Assembly (NCBI GenBank): GCA_021795435.1
Contig: JAJYPJ010000011.1
Span: 1-52,443 of the forward strand
Length of the DNA: 52,443 bases
Reading direction: 5' to 3'
Source of the DNA: Pseudomonadota bacterium
GTDB lineage: Bacteria > Pseudomonadota > Gammaproteobacteria > Xanthomonadales > Rhodanobacteraceae
Shown here: one piece after another, positions 25,534-34,592 of the stretch
Layout of the letters: every line of letters begins with the position of its first letter
Position numbering within the stretch: position 1 is the stretch's first letter
Position numbers and translations under genes: made by a program
Notes under the pieces: generated by a model
Seen by the model: only the letters and a program-made list of their open reading frames with translations
Database searches by the model: none
Told to the model about the DNA's origin: nothing

Positions 25534-26343
25534 ATGACTTGCCCAATATGCCAAGGCACCGAGGCGCGATTCGCAGAGGCGATCGTGCGAAGCCGATACC
25601 GTGCAACATACGTCCGTTGCAGCGACTGCGGCTACGTGCGTGCCGATCAACCGCACTGGCTCGAAGAGGCCTATGCAGACAGCGCTCTGGATGTCCTGGA
25701 CACCGGCATCGCGGCACGCAATATCGAACTATCCGAACGAACTGCAGCGATCCTGGCGTGGAATCGACCCCGGGCCGGCATCTGTGTCGACCATGGGGGC
25801 GGAAGCGGGCTCCTGGTGCGACTGCTCCGTGATCGCGGATATGACTTCCGCTGGCGGGACCCCTATTGCACCAATCAATTCGCACGCGGCTTCGAGGCAA
25901 CGGCGGGCACCCATTATGATGTCCTGACCGCGTTCGAGGTCATGGAGCACCTGACAGACCCCTTGTCCAGCGTGCGATCCTGGTTCCAAGAGGCGGATTT
26001 CATCATCATCAGTACCGAACTCATGCCGGCACGCGACAATCTGCCCGGCCAATGGCACTACTACATGCCGGACTCGGGACAGCACGTCGGTTTCTTCACA
26101 CTGGCCACGCTGAGGACCTTGGCTGCACAACTTGGCCTGAATTTGACAAGTGATGGACGCTGGCTACATGTATTGAGCAAAGGCAGCCTGCCCTCCCCGC
26201 ATTTCATGCGCCTCATCCGCAAGCGGAAGTGGCGCCGCCTGCTTCTTCGGCATAACCGCCGTCGCACCTTGGCGTGGTCGGACCAACGCTTGTTGGCCAC
26301 TCGGTACGCCATGCCCGACGGTCGCCAAACGCTCGAGACGTAA
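25534..26343 (+). CDS. Class I SAM-dependent methyltransferase with N-terminal zinc ribbon
   Basis: A 269-residue protein. It opens with a four-cysteine knuckle (CPIC at residues 3-6, and CSDC about 25 residues later), then a Rossmann methyltransferase core. VDHGGGSGLLVRLLRDRG is the SAM-binding motif I, and YDVLTAFEVMEHLTDP is typical of the Methyltransf_23 group. The C-terminus is highly basic (RKRKWRRLLLRHNRRR). Relatives act on sugars, small molecules or lipids, and the substrate here is unknown. BioC is also a class I methyltransferase and bioD is two genes upstream, but BioC lacks a zinc knuckle, so I do not call it bioC. It follows the 111-residue gene by four bases. Confidence 0.82.
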   Translation: MTCPICQGTEARFAEAIVRSRYRATYVRCSDCGYVRADQPHWLEEAYADSALDVLDTGIAARNIELSERTAAILAWNRPRAGICVDHGGGSGLLVRLLRDRGYDFRWRDPYCTNQFARGFEATAGTHYDVLTAFEVMEHLTDPLSSVRSWFQEADFIIISTELMPARDNLPGQWHYYMPDSGQHVGFFTLATLRTLAAQLGLNLTSDGRWLHVLSKGSLPSPHFMRLIRKRKWRRLLLRHNRRRTLAWSDQRLLATRYAMPDGRQTLET

Positions 26344-26402
26344 CCTGCGCGGCACAACCGAAGTTTGGCCAACGAAGCAGCGACGCGCGACAATAGGCGC
26401 TT

Positions 26403-26419
26403 TGGCGGCATCGCCGCCA
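26403..26419 (+). other. Hairpin in the icd leader
   Basis: TGGCGGC (26403-26409) pairs perfectly with GCCGCCA (26413-26419) over a three-base ATC loop. It lies ten bases before the AAGGAG ribosome binding site of icd. It could terminate upstream transcription weakly or affect icd mRNA. No T-run follows. Confidence 0.35.
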
Positions 26420-26438
26420 TCCCTGTCAAGGAGTCGTC

Positions 26439-27767
26439 ATGAGCGAACCGCAACCTGTTGTGCCTGCTGGAGGTGCCAAGATCAGCATTGATCGCGGCCG
26501 CCTCCTGGTACCGGACAACCCGATCATCCCTTACATCGAGGGCGATGGCACCGGACCGGACATCTGGCGCGCCAGCGTACGCGTAATCGATGCCGCCGTT
26601 GCCAGAGCGTATGGGGACCGACGCAAGATCCACTGGATGGAGGTATTTGCCGGCGAAAAAAGCTTCAAGCAATTCAACACTTGGTTGCCGGACAGCACGG
26701 TGCAGGCATGTCGCGACTATCTGGTGAGCATCAAGGGACCTCTGACCACCCCGGTGGGTGGCGGAATCCGATCGCTCAACGTGGCGCTACGACAGATGCT
26801 TGACCTTTACGTGTGCCTGCGCCCGGTTCGCTGGTTCAAGGGCGTTCCCAGTCCCGTGAAGGACCCGGGCAAGGTAGAGATGGTCATCTTCCGCGAGAAC
26901 ACCGAGGACATCTACGCAGGCATCGAGTGGGCTGGTGGTAGCAGCGACGCACAGAAAGTGCTGGACTTCCTGCAGCGCGAATTTCCGCAGGCATTCGGCA
27001 AGATCCGCTTTGGTACTCAAGGGCGCGTCAATGACTGGCAGTCATTGCTGGAGTCCGTGGGCGCGCCAAAGCGCAGTTTGCCGGTGGAAGTGGGCATCGG
27101 CATCAAGCCGGTGAGTCGCCTTGGCACGGAGCGGCTTGTTCACAGCGCCATCGAGTACGCCATCCAGAACAAGCGCAAGTCCGTGACTCTGGTGCACAAA
27201 GGCAACATCATGAAGTTCACCGAGGGCGGGTTCCGCGACTGGGGCTATCAAGTTTCGCGTGACCTATTCGGCGCCGTTGATCTCGATGGGGGACCTTGGC
27301 ACGTCATCCCCGAAGGCAGGCCCGGAGCGGGACTCGTGATCAAGGACGCAATTGCCGACGCTTTCCTTCAGCAGATCCTTTTGCGACCTGCGGAATACGA
27401 CGTGGTCGCCACGCTGAACCTCAACGGCGATTACCTCTCGGATGCACTGGCTGCACAAGTCGGTGGCATCGGCATTGCACCAGGCGGCAATATCAATTAC
27501 CTCACCGGCCACGCCGTATTCGAAGCCACGCATGGGACGGCGCCCAAGTACGCAGGCCTCGACAAGGTCAATCCCGGTTCCGTGATCCTCTCGGGTGAAA
27601 TGATGCTGCGATACATGGGCTGGAACGAAGCCGCGGATGCAATCATTGCCGCAATGGACAAGGCGATTGCCGCGAAGCATGTCACCTATGACTTCGCGCG
27701 CCTGATGGATGGAGCTATCGAGGTCAAGTGCTCGGAGTTTGGCGATCGCTTGATCGCCGCAATGTAA
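26439..27767 (+). CDS. icd: NADP-dependent isocitrate dehydrogenase
   Basis: A 442-residue homodimeric TCA-cycle enzyme that decarboxylates isocitrate to 2-oxoglutarate. The substrate/phosphorylation serine is S112 in [13 protein letters not shown], corresponding to S113 of E. coli, the residue phosphorylated by AceK. NADP preference is indicated by HGTAPKYAG and by Tyr/Arg in VTYDFARLM, equivalent to E. coli K344/Y345 and Y391/R395. A strong AAGGAG precedes ATG 26439. As in E. coli, the pseudouridine synthase gene rluE is its neighbour. Confidence 0.97.
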   Translation: MSEPQPVVPAGGAKISIDRGRLLVPDNPIIPYIEGDGTGPDIWRASVRVIDAAVARAYGDRRKIHWMEVFAGEKSFKQFNTWLPDSTVQACRDYLVSIKGPLTTPVGGGIRSLNVALRQMLDLYVCLRPVRWFKGVPSPVKDPGKVEMVIFRENTEDIYAGIEWAGGSSDAQKVLDFLQREFPQAFGKIRFGTQGRVNDWQSLLESVGAPKRSLPVEVGIGIKPVSRLGTERLVHSAIEYAIQNKRKSVTLVHKGNIMKFTEGGFRDWGYQVSRDLFGAVDLDGGPWHVIPEGRPGAGLVIKDAIADAFLQQILLRPAEYDVVATLNLNGDYLSDALAAQVGGIGIAPGGNINYLTGHAVFEATHGTAPKYAGLDKVNPGSVILSGEMMLRYMGWNEAADAIIAAMDKAIAAKHVTYDFARLMDGAIEVKCSEFGDRLIAAM

Positions 27768-27776
27768 TCACCGGCC

Positions 27777-27812
27777 CGCACCGGCGCGGCAGAAGTCCGT
27801 CACGCCGGTGCG
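27777..27812 (+). terminator. Inverted repeat after icd
   Basis: CGCACCGGCG at 27777-27786 pairs perfectly with CGCCGGTGCG at 27803-27812 (10 bp, 16-base loop), starting ten bases after the icd stop. It lacks a T-run, so it may be a weak terminator or a 3'-end stabiliser. Confidence 0.45.
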
Positions 27813-28174
27813 GATCGCATTCGTGATCGACGAATCGATGCCACCACTTCATTGCGCGTTGACAGACCGCCGATTCCGAGGACCACCGCGGCAGGGTTGG
27901 CGCGTCGCGTCACGGCTTTCATAGAAACGCCATCCTGCACATGCGTCGCGAGTTCACTTCGCTTTGCCTATGACCTTACGCATGGTGTGTCGGCCATTGC
28001 GGGTGCCGCGCACGATTGCTGGGAAATCCACACCAGCAAGCGAGCGGATTCGCGGTATGCAACGCGATGGTTAAGCTCTTCTGACATTTGCCGCGGACTA
28101 CGAGAAGCTTGCGAATGGATATGCGGAGACGACGCACCACCACCCAGCTGCGCAAATCGGAGCATTGAACGCCG
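27813..28174 (+). other. Non-coding stretch between icd and rluE
   Basis: About 360 bases with no gene I can support. Open frames here on both strands lack ribosome binding sites and recognisable products. It probably carries the rluE promoter, which I could not place. Confidence 0.5.
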
Positions 28175-28813
28175 ATGCGAGTCTTGCTCAACAAGCCGTA
28201 CGGCACGCTTTGCCAGTTCACCGACCGCGAAGGGGGGCGCCCGACGCTGGCGGCGTTGCTGCCACCGGTCACACCGGCGCCGGCAGGCAGCCCACCGTCG
28301 CACGACCCCATTTGGCGGCGGCTATACGCCGCTGGCCGTCTTGACCACGACTCCGAGGGATTGCTGCTCCTCACTAACGAGGGCGAGCTCGTCCACCGTC
28401 TCACCGACCCCCGTCGGCATGCGGCAAAGATGTACCTGGTACAGGTTGAGCGCATACCCGACGAGGCGGCCCTCGATCACATGCGCCATGGCCTGGACCT
28501 GAGCGACGGTCCGACCCTGCCCGCCGTTGTGCGGCGTACGACCGCTCCTGCCTGGTTGTGGCCACGCGACCCACCGATCCGCTATCGCAAGAACGTGCCC
28601 GAAGCCTGGCTCGAAATCACCTTGCATGAGGGCCGCAACCGCCAAGTGCGACGCATGACCGCTGCCGTTGGACATCCCACCCTGCGCCTGGTGCGCGTCA
28701 GCCTCGGACCATGGCGCCTCGATGCACTGCCGCCTGGGTCATTCCGCGTCCTTGATCGACCCCGGCAGGACCGCACGGCCCCCAAAGGGATGGTTCCGCT
28801 GCGGAAAAACTGA
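28175..28813 (+). CDS. rluE: 23S rRNA pseudouridine synthase, RluE type
   Basis: A 212-residue member of the RsuA/RluB/E/F family that makes pseudouridine in rRNA (RluE: U2457 of 23S in E. coli). The catalytic aspartate lies in [19 protein letters not shown]. It starts directly with the [14 protein letters not shown] segment and lacks an S4 domain, as RluE does. Other family marks are KMYLVQVE and [21 protein letters not shown]. Adjacency to icd matches the E. coli arrangement. The start is uncertain by a few codons, since the ribosome binding site is weak. Confidence 0.9.
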   Translation: MRVLLNKPYGTLCQFTDREGGRPTLAALLPPVTPAPAGSPPSHDPIWRRLYAAGRLDHDSEGLLLLTNEGELVHRLTDPRRHAAKMYLVQVERIPDEAALDHMRHGLDLSDGPTLPAVVRRTTAPAWLWPRDPPIRYRKNVPEAWLEITLHEGRNRQVRRMTAAVGHPTLRLVRVSLGPWRLDALPPGSFRVLDRPRQDRTAPKGMVPLRKN

Positions 28814-28898
28814 TGTACCGGGCTTGGTGAAGCTGGAGCGTCGTGGTTTGATGCGGGGTTGGAGCGCACCGTTCGTGCATCGAGTAGCCGCTTGGCCC

Positions 28899-28926
28899 TT
28901 GCGAGAAGGACGATGCGTCGACAATA
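28899..28926 (+). promoter_or_regulatory. Candidate promoter of the alcohol dehydrogenase gene
   Basis: TTGCGA (28899-28904) and ACAATA (28921-28926) are 16 bp apart and 42 bases upstream of the start codon. The match to sigma70 consensus is only fair. Confidence 0.3.
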
Positions 28927-28967
28927 AACGTGCGCCGCATGCATCCGCCCTGAACAGGAGAAGGCAA

Positions 28968-30035
28968 TTGAAGACACCCGCGTACGCCGCACCCTCTGCC
29001 AAATCCCCCCTGGCGCCCTTTACCGTCGAGCGTCGTGAACCCGGCGCGCACGATGTCCAGATCGACATTCGCTATTGCGGCGTCTGTCATTCGGATATCC
29101 ACCAAGTACGGGACGAATGGGGTGGTTCGAAGTTCCCCATGGTGCCGGGCCATGAGATTGTCGGCATCGTCAGTCGGGTCGGTAGCCATGTCAGCAAATG
29201 GAAAGTGGGTGATGCGGTCGGCGTCGGCTGCTTCGTCGATTCGTGTCGCGCATGCGAGGCCTGCCGCGAAGGCGAGGAACAGTTTTGTGCGGAAGGCATG
29301 AGTGCAACGTATAACAGTTTCGAACGCAAGCCGGGCGGTGGACTCGATACCACGCGACCAACCTACGGCGGTTACTCGAGCCGGATCACGGTTGACGAAA
29401 ACTACGTTCTGCGCATTCCCGAGGGCATGCCACTGGATCGCGCCGCCCCGCTGCTTTGCGCCGGAATCACTACCTATTCGCCCCTGCGCCACTTCGGGGT
29501 CAAAGCCGGCGACAAGGTGGCCGTCGTAGGCCTCGGGGGACTTGGCCACATGGCGGTGAAGATAGCCAAGGCCATGGGCGCGCACGTGACGGTTCTCAGC
29601 CACTCGACCGGCAAGCGTGAAGACGCGCAACGCCTGGGCGCGGATGATTTTCTGGTGACGAAGGACGCCGCCGTATTCAAGCAAAACGCAGGACGCTTCG
29701 ATTTCATCCTCGACACCGTCTCGGCGCAACACGACTACAACGACTACCTTGGCCTGCTGCGTCGCGACGGCACCATGGTGTTGGTTGGCGTGCCTGATCC
29801 AACGCCTGTCCATGCATTCTCGCTGATTGGCGGCCGCAAGCGCTTGGCCGGCTCGTTGATCGGCGGCATCCGGGAGACCCAAGAAATGCTTGATTTCTGC
29901 GCAGCCCACCATGTTGCCGCCGACATCGAGCTCATCCCCATCCAAAAGATCAATGACGCCTACGAGCGCATGATCAAGGGTGACGTCCGCTATCGGTTCG
30001 TCATCGATATTGCCAGTCTGGGACAGCCGGTTTGA
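28968..30035 (+). CDS. Zinc-dependent NADP(H) alcohol dehydrogenase / aldehyde reductase, YahK type
   Basis: A 355-residue medium-chain dehydrogenase. Catalytic zinc ligands are C37 (YCGVCHSD) and H62 (PGHEIVG), with a third Cys in APLLCAG. The structural zinc ligands C93, C96, C99 and C107 lie in [20 protein letters not shown]. The coenzyme site is [18 protein letters not shown], and the following SHSTGKRED suits NADP. Such enzymes reduce a range of aldehydes with NADPH. The start is a TTG at 28968: AGGAG lies seven bases before it, and the resulting MKTPAYAA N-terminus matches the family. A strong hairpin follows the gene. Confidence 0.92.
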   Translation: MKTPAYAAPSAKSPLAPFTVERREPGAHDVQIDIRYCGVCHSDIHQVRDEWGGSKFPMVPGHEIVGIVSRVGSHVSKWKVGDAVGVGCFVDSCRACEACREGEEQFCAEGMSATYNSFERKPGGGLDTTRPTYGGYSSRITVDENYVLRIPEGMPLDRAAPLLCAGITTYSPLRHFGVKAGDKVAVVGLGGLGHMAVKIAKAMGAHVTVLSHSTGKREDAQRLGADDFLVTKDAAVFKQNAGRFDFILDTVSAQHDYNDYLGLLRRDGTMVLVGVPDPTPVHAFSLIGGRKRLAGSLIGGIRETQEMLDFCAAHHVAADIELIPIQKINDAYERMIKGDVRYRFVIDIASLGQPV

Positions 30036-30090
30036 CGTCCATCTTCGCCTTTCGTGATGAAGTCGCGCCAACATCGTGAAAGGTCGCTGA

Positions 30091-30130
30091 GCAAGGGGCA
30101 GTGCGCAAAGCATTGCCCCTTGCATTGGTT
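30091..30130 (+). terminator. Hairpin terminator between convergent adh and yajQ
   Basis: GCAAGGGGCA (30091-30100) pairs perfectly with TGCCCCTTGC (30114-30123). A further TGC/GCA pairing lies inside, above a single mismatch. The moderately T-rich ATTGGTTTACTT follows on the plus strand, which fits termination of the dehydrogenase transcript. Confidence 0.6.
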
Positions 30131-30184
30131 TACTTCGACAGTCGACGCCTGCCAACCGTCACCAACCTGGCTGGAACGCCGCCG

Positions 30185-30667
30185 CTAATCCCGAAGGTTT
30201 TCGAACTGCAGCGGCAGCGTGAAATCGCCGGCACGCAACAACGCAATAGCCGACTGCAGCTCGTCGCGCTTCTTGCCGATGACCCTCAGCTTCTCGCCGT
30301 TGATCTGCGTCTCCACCTTCAACTTGGCCGCCTTGATCGCCGCGACAATCTTCTTGGCCTCGGATTGACCAATGCCTTGCTTGATGGTGATGCTCTGCCG
30401 CGCCTGCGACAGATTCACCTCCGGATCGCTGGCGTCCAGGCAGCGCAAGTCAATGCCGCGCGCGACCAGACGCACTCGCAGGATGTCCAGCATTTGCTTG
30501 AGCTGGAAGTCGCTAGGCGCGGTCTGGGTGACGACGTTGCCATCGAGGGCGAACTTCGCGTCGACATTGCGAAAGTCGAAACGACTTCTCAGTTCGCGAT
30601 TGGCCTGATCAACGGCATTAGTCAGCTCGTGTCGATCGACTTCGGAAACTACGTCAAAGGAAGGCAT
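30185..30667 (-). CDS. yajQ: YajQ family nucleotide (cyclic di-GMP)-binding protein
   Basis: A 160-residue cytoplasmic protein that matches YajQ along its length. It has the N-terminal PSFDVVSEVDRHELTNAVDQ, the central KQGIGQSEAKKIVAAIK, the VRVIGKKRDELQ-like segment (here LRVIGKKRDELQ) and the C-terminal LPLQFENLRD. Family members bind nucleotides, and the Xanthomonas campestris protein has been reported as a c-di-GMP receptor that controls virulence through a transcription factor partner. AGGA sits seven bases before ATG 30667. It stands alone. The ~270 bases upstream (30668-30939) hold nothing I can identify. Confidence 0.95.
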   Translation of the reverse strand: MPSFDVVSEVDRHELTNAVDQANRELRSRFDFRNVDAKFALDGNVVTQTAPSDFQLKQMLDILRVRLVARGIDLRCLDASDPEVNLSQARQSITIKQGIGQSEAKKIVAAIKAAKLKVETQINGEKLRVIGKKRDELQSAIALLRAGDFTLPLQFENLRD

Positions 30668-30939
30668 GGCGTGATCCTAACGCATCGAGGCAGTCTTCAG
30701 CTCCAATGATGCGGCACACGGACGAGTGCAAGCGGCCTGCACCACATATGGGCCCGGTCGATCGCATGATCGCTACCATCCTCAACTTCCGGCAGTGGTG
30801 CCCGAGCTGCTACGCAGCCTCATGGATTGCTCGATTCACTGGCGGGCGCCATCTTCTTAACACTCCGCTGGCCCAATTGCCGACAGGAAGGTCATTGGCC
30901 TTTGCGGCGGTTGGCTAGCTTGAAGCAGACCAGCGGTTC

Positions 30940-33003
30940 TCATCCCGCGGAAGCAACCGCCATGGCAAGCAGTTGAGCCAATTCCATCGGTCGTGCAATG
31001 CCGTGACCTTGGAACGCATCGCAACCGATGCGGGCAAGTGCGTCCCGCTGGGCACGCGTCTCGACGCCCTCGGCCACCACGTACACGTCAAGCGCCCGAG
31101 CCAGTTCAATTATCGCCCCGATGAAGCGATCGGGCTCTGAAACACTCATGTCCTGCACAAAGGATCGATCGATCTTAACTTCTTCGACGGGCAAGCTCTT
31201 CAGGCTCGCAAGCGACGCGTAGCCCGTGCCGAAGTCATCGATCGATACGCCTATACCGAGCGATCGTAACAACCGGACCTTGCTTCCCATGATCGTCGCG
31301 TCATCGATTAGCGCGCTTTCGGTCAGCTCCAGCATCAGCATGCCTGGAGCAACCGAATAGGTCTGAATGACTTCAGCCACCATGTCCGTGAAGTCAGCGC
31401 GACGTAACTGCCATGCACTTACGTTGACAGACAGCCGGACCCGCGGCGCGCCTTCTGGCCAAGACCGCAACGCGACACAGCTTTGCACGAGCGCATAGCG
31501 CCCGAGCACGTGTATCAGGCCAGAACGTTCGGCTAGTGGAATGAATTCGTCCGGGGCAATCTCACCAAACTCGGGGTGATGCCAGCGCATCAACGCTTCG
31601 GCGCCAACGAGGCGCCCGCGACCATCGATCTGAGGTTGGTAGAGCAGTCGGAGTTGGCCTGAGTTCAGGGCCTCGTGCAGCGCGCGGATGAGCGTAATCT
31701 GGCGACTCGCCTCGCTCTGCATGCGCGGCTCGAAGATGGATCTTGATCCCCGACTTCTGTTCCGTGCATGGCGCAAGGCCAATGCTGCTTGCTGCAGAAG
31801 GAGAGGCGCCTCGGAACCGGGCCCACTGATGTGGACAATCCCGATACTCACTCCCAGGGTCAACGCGTGCGCGTCAAAGCGCAGCGGTCTGGTCATGCTC
31901 TCGGTCAATTGGTGTCCCAGGGCATCCGGATCGCGCGCATTGGCTTCCTGGCTCACGCCGATCAGCACACCAAAGTCTCCGCCCTCCAGACGCGCGACAC
32001 ACGTCGCATGCCGGCATAGGTCAACCAGTCGGTCGGCAAATGCTCTCAGGAGCTGGTCACCAGCCTCGTGTCCAAGCGCATCGTTGACTGAGTGGAATCC
32101 GTCAAGCCCCACAACAAGCAATGCGGCTTTCCTGACCTGATCCGGCTGACTTTGCATTGCAGCGATCTGCTCAAGCAAGCGATTCCGATTCGGCAAACCG
32201 GTTACGGAGTCGCGATAGGCCATCTTGCGCAGTGAGTCCTGCGCCTGTTCGCGAACCGACGATTCCACCGCCAACGCATCTAGGCTGGCCGCGAGATCCT
32301 CGCCACGTTGCCGCCATTCTCGGGTGAGCACGCGACTGACCAAAATGACCAGAACGAGGAAGGGCATCGCCGTGAAATCAGGCCCCCGCCATGCCAGGAC
32401 GGTCGCCACTTGCCCGTACGCAACCACGAGCAACTGAACCGCAACATACGTCCAGAGCGCACCAGCCCTTGCGCGCTCGTGCATCCTCCAAAGGACCGAG
32501 CAGCGCCATAAGGACCATGCGAGGACGACGAGCGCCGAAGCGAAGAACGGCCACGCCCAGTAGGAAACGGTTCCCGAAAATTGAGCTACCGGCTCCCCCC
32601 AGGGAAGCCAGAGTATCGGATCAATGCGCATCGAGTCCCGCAGTAACCCCCAGGGTCGATCCAGATTGACCGCGAGCAGCGCAAGGAACCATGCCGCGAC
32701 GACATAGCTCCATTTGCGCCAGTGGCGCATACGCGTGAACAAGGCGATGAAAACGAAAGCTGCCGGATAGATGACGCACGCAACCGCGAGTCGTGTCCGC
32801 TCAACCAATCCAACCGTTGCCAATGGCTGCGCGGGCATTTGCAGCATCGCCGTCAAGGCGATGTAAAGCGCAACGAAGAGACTCAGCGACCCGAAGACTG
32901 CATACACCGGCTCATGGCGGACAGTGCCGCTCTGCAGGACGTGCACGCCTGCAAACAGGCAAATTCCAACGGCCAACCACTGTGCAGGCAACCACAGCAC
33001 CAT
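30940..33003 (-). CDS. Membrane-bound EAL phosphodiesterase with degenerate GGDEF domain
   Basis: A 687-residue protein with about seven membrane helices in residues 1-240, a short coiled linker, a GGDEF-type domain (~260-420) and an EAL domain (~430-680). In the GGDEF active loop the sequence is RLEGGDFGVL instead of RLGGDEF, so cyclase activity is unlikely; the domain may still bind GTP as an allosteric site. The EAL domain looks competent for c-di-GMP hydrolysis: EALMRW near residue 470, ELTESALID, SIDDFGTGYASL, KIDRSFV and AEGVET. ATG 33003 is preferred (AGGGG at good distance); the preceding GTG is an alternative. The membrane region is a likely sensor, with ligand unknown. Confidence 0.93.
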   Translation of the reverse strand: MVLWLPAQWLAVGICLFAGVHVLQSGTVRHEPVYAVFGSLSLFVALYIALTAMLQMPAQPLATVGLVERTRLAVACVIYPAAFVFIALFTRMRHWRKWSYVVAAWFLALLAVNLDRPWGLLRDSMRIDPILWLPWGEPVAQFSGTVSYWAWPFFASALVVLAWSLWRCSVLWRMHERARAGALWTYVAVQLLVVAYGQVATVLAWRGPDFTAMPFLVLVILVSRVLTREWRQRGEDLAASLDALAVESSVREQAQDSLRKMAYRDSVTGLPNRNRLLEQIAAMQSQPDQVRKAALLVVGLDGFHSVNDALGHEAGDQLLRAFADRLVDLCRHATCVARLEGGDFGVLIGVSQEANARDPDALGHQLTESMTRPLRFDAHALTLGVSIGIVHISGPGSEAPLLLQQAALALRHARNRSRGSRSIFEPRMQSEASRQITLIRALHEALNSGQLRLLYQPQIDGRGRLVGAEALMRWHHPEFGEIAPDEFIPLAERSGLIHVLGRYALVQSCVALRSWPEGAPRVRLSVNVSAWQLRRADFTDMVAEVIQTYSVAPGMLMLELTESALIDDATIMGSKVRLLRSLGIGVSIDDFGTGYASLASLKSLPVEEVKIDRSFVQDMSVSEPDRFIGAIIELARALDVYVVAEGVETRAQRDALARIGCDAFQGHGIARPMELAQLLAMAVASAG

Positions 33004-33146
33004 CACTGACCCCTGCGGTCAAACCGGCCATGACCCCAGCTTTTGGCTTGCTGGCCAGAACAGCGTCCTGCTGCAAGCATACTCCGGGGGCGGTCGCAGA
33101 CAAGCTGGCCAGATCGTGCTCCCGCTATGCGGGATCATTGCCGGAG

Positions 33147-33743
33147 TCAACGCTCAATTTGCTGGGAATTGGCAGCTCCGTGGGTTGCTTCACCCTGGCA
33201 ATGGTTGACTGCATCGGATTTCAGCACTGCGTAGGGCCGGAACGCAGGCATCGTTGCCGCCACGGCATTTTGATATTGATCCATCTCGGTCAGTTGCCGG
33301 CAGAGCGCGACAACCTTCCGACGCAGTACGCGAGTCTCAGCATCGGTCTTGGACTGGAGGTCCTGCGAGTTCCCAGTGAGAAGATGCCTGAAGACCGTCC
33401 CAATGACGCTGCCCGCCATTGCCACGCCAGCGGTCCCGACCGCGACACTGCTGTCGACCATGGCATATGCGGCCCGGTTATAACTGGCGAGCTCCTCGCG
33501 CTGCAACGGCGTCGCGGCGACGGGCCTGCCACCGATGGTGAATCCGCCGCGCGAGTCGACGCGGGCCACCGGGCGACCCGCGGGCGCAATGACCACATCG
33601 CGCCCTTCGAGCCGCAACGTGCCGCTGGCCGGGCCAGCAGCGACCACCATTGTTGATCCATCGCTTGCCGAACTGCCGCATGCGCTGATCGCAACAACAA
33701 ACGGTGCGACAGCCAGTAACTTGGATAGGCGAGCTCGTGTCAT
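33147..33743 (-). CDS. Small lipoprotein, YggN/DUF2884-like
   Basis: A 198-residue protein with a lipoprotein signal ending in AISAC-GS. The central part (RLEGRDVVIAPAGRPVARVD and IGGRPVAATPLQREELASYN) resembles the DUF2884 family of E. coli YggN, where a short beta unit precedes an LtxxQrxxLxxY segment. The assignment is tentative. The function is unknown. GAGG precedes ATG 33743. The promoter region carries a perfect 20-bp palindrome at 33761-33780, so transcription is probably repressor-controlled. Confidence 0.7.
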   Translation of the reverse strand: MTRARLSKLLAVAPFVVAISACGSSASDGSTMVVAAGPASGTLRLEGRDVVIAPAGRPVARVDSRGGFTIGGRPVAATPLQREELASYNRAAYAMVDSSVAVGTAGVAMAGSVIGTVFRHLLTGNSQDLQSKTDAETRVLRRKVVALCRQLTEMDQYQNAVAATMPAFRPYAVLKSDAVNHCQGEATHGAANSQQIER

Positions 33744-33760
33744 GGCCAAAGCCTCGTAAT

Positions 33761-33780
33761 TTAGTGTATTGCAACACTAA
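33761..33780 (-). promoter_or_regulatory. Palindromic operator overlapping a -10 box
   Basis: TTAGTGTATTGCAACACTAA is a perfect inverted repeat with 7-bp arms and a 6-bp centre. Read on the minus strand it includes TACACT (33768-33763), a plausible -10 element for the lipoprotein gene, whose ATG is 20 bases further on. This is the usual layout of a repressor operator. The regulator is not identified. Confidence 0.5.
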
Positions 33781-33812
33781 CGCACCAAGGCTGCTATCGC
33801 CAAGGCCGGAAG

Positions 33813-34592
33813 TCATGGCTTCGGAGGCCTGCGGCCGGAATGTGTCAACTGTCTCCGTTCGTAGAGCTTGGCGTACTTGATGAAGACGTAATAGGCGCCG
33901 CTGGCGGCGCTGATGTACCCCGCCCAACCCGAGAGGAAATAGCGTTTCCATACATATTGCCGCAAGAAAAAGAAGGGCGGATAGAGAATCATCCGCGTGC
34001 GCACGAAGCGGACACGGGATGCACGCTCGCGGGTTGCCATGCCGCTTGAGTAGGCATTGAGCTTCCCAACCTTGGTGGCGATGTCCGGTTCACCGTAATG
34101 GAGAAATACGGCTCCACGCAGCACGCGCACCCGACCCCTCACCTCTGGTGCAGCGTGGACCGGCGCCTGATTCATTCGGCCTGCGCGACGATCGAACAGG
34201 CGCAGATGCGTGTTCATGCGACTCAGCGGATGCTGGAACGACCAGAACATCTGCTCCCTGCGGGGAAGGCGGTATCCTCGGACCTGCGGCTCGAGCATTA
34301 CCTGCGCAATCAGGTGGTCTGCCTGCGGCGTCAACGCTTCATCCGCATCCAGCAGAAGCACCCAGTTGCTTTCCGCCAAATCAATCGCCTTTTGCTTTTG
34401 CTCCGCATACCCATGAAAGGGTTGGTGCGCAATGCGTGCACCCCTCTGGCGCGCCACGTCAACCGTTCCATCTGTCGAGCCAGAATCGAGCACCACGATC
34501 TCGTCGGCGCACCTCGCGGAATCGAGGCAGCGCGCCAAAGTATTGACGTTGTTGTAGGTCGTCACGACAAGGGAGAGCCGCTCACGCGCCAT
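33813..34592 (-). CDS. Glycosyltransferase family 2 (lipooligosaccharide core type)
   Basis: A 259-residue GT-A enzyme. LSLVVTTYNNVNTLARCLDS starts the nucleotide-sugar domain, followed by EIVVLDSGSTDGT and the metal-binding DADEAL. The C-terminal half (FLRQYVWKRYFLSGWAGYI) resembles WaaE/KdtX-like enzymes that add glucose or heptose to the LPS inner core. ATG 34592 overlaps the end of the O-antigen ligase-like gene by 11 bases. Location is probably the cytoplasmic face of the inner membrane. The sugar donor is not predictable. Confidence 0.88.
   Translation of the reverse strand: MARERLSLVVTTYNNVNTLARCLDSARCADEIVVLDSGSTDGTVDVARQRGARIAHQPFHGYAEQKQKAIDLAESNWVLLLDADEALTPQADHLIAQVMLEPQVRGYRLPRREQMFWSFQHPLSRMNTHLRLFDRRAGRMNQAPVHAAPEVRGRVRVLRGAVFLHYGEPDIATKVGKLNAYSSGMATRERASRVRFVRTRMILYPPFFFLRQYVWKRYFLSGWAGYISAASGAYYVFIKYAKLYERRQLTHSGRRPPKP

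Noticed and set aside
25534-26343. Calling the methyltransferase bioC
   Set aside because: It has an N-terminal zinc knuckle and lacks BioC-like features; proximity to bioD alone is not enough.
27813-28174. A degenerate gene in the icd-rluE gap
   Set aside because: A frame reading FAADYEKLANGYAETTHHHP runs into rluE, but I find no homology, ribosome binding site or start.
28698-30155. A 485-codon open frame on the minus strand opposite the alcohol dehydrogenase
   Set aside because: It mirrors the high-GC codon usage of the real gene on the other strand, has no recognisable domain and no ribosome binding site.
33761-33780. NrdR box interpretation of the palindrome
   Set aside because: The NrdR box has ACACTA before TAGTGT; here the arms are in the opposite order, and no nrd gene is near.
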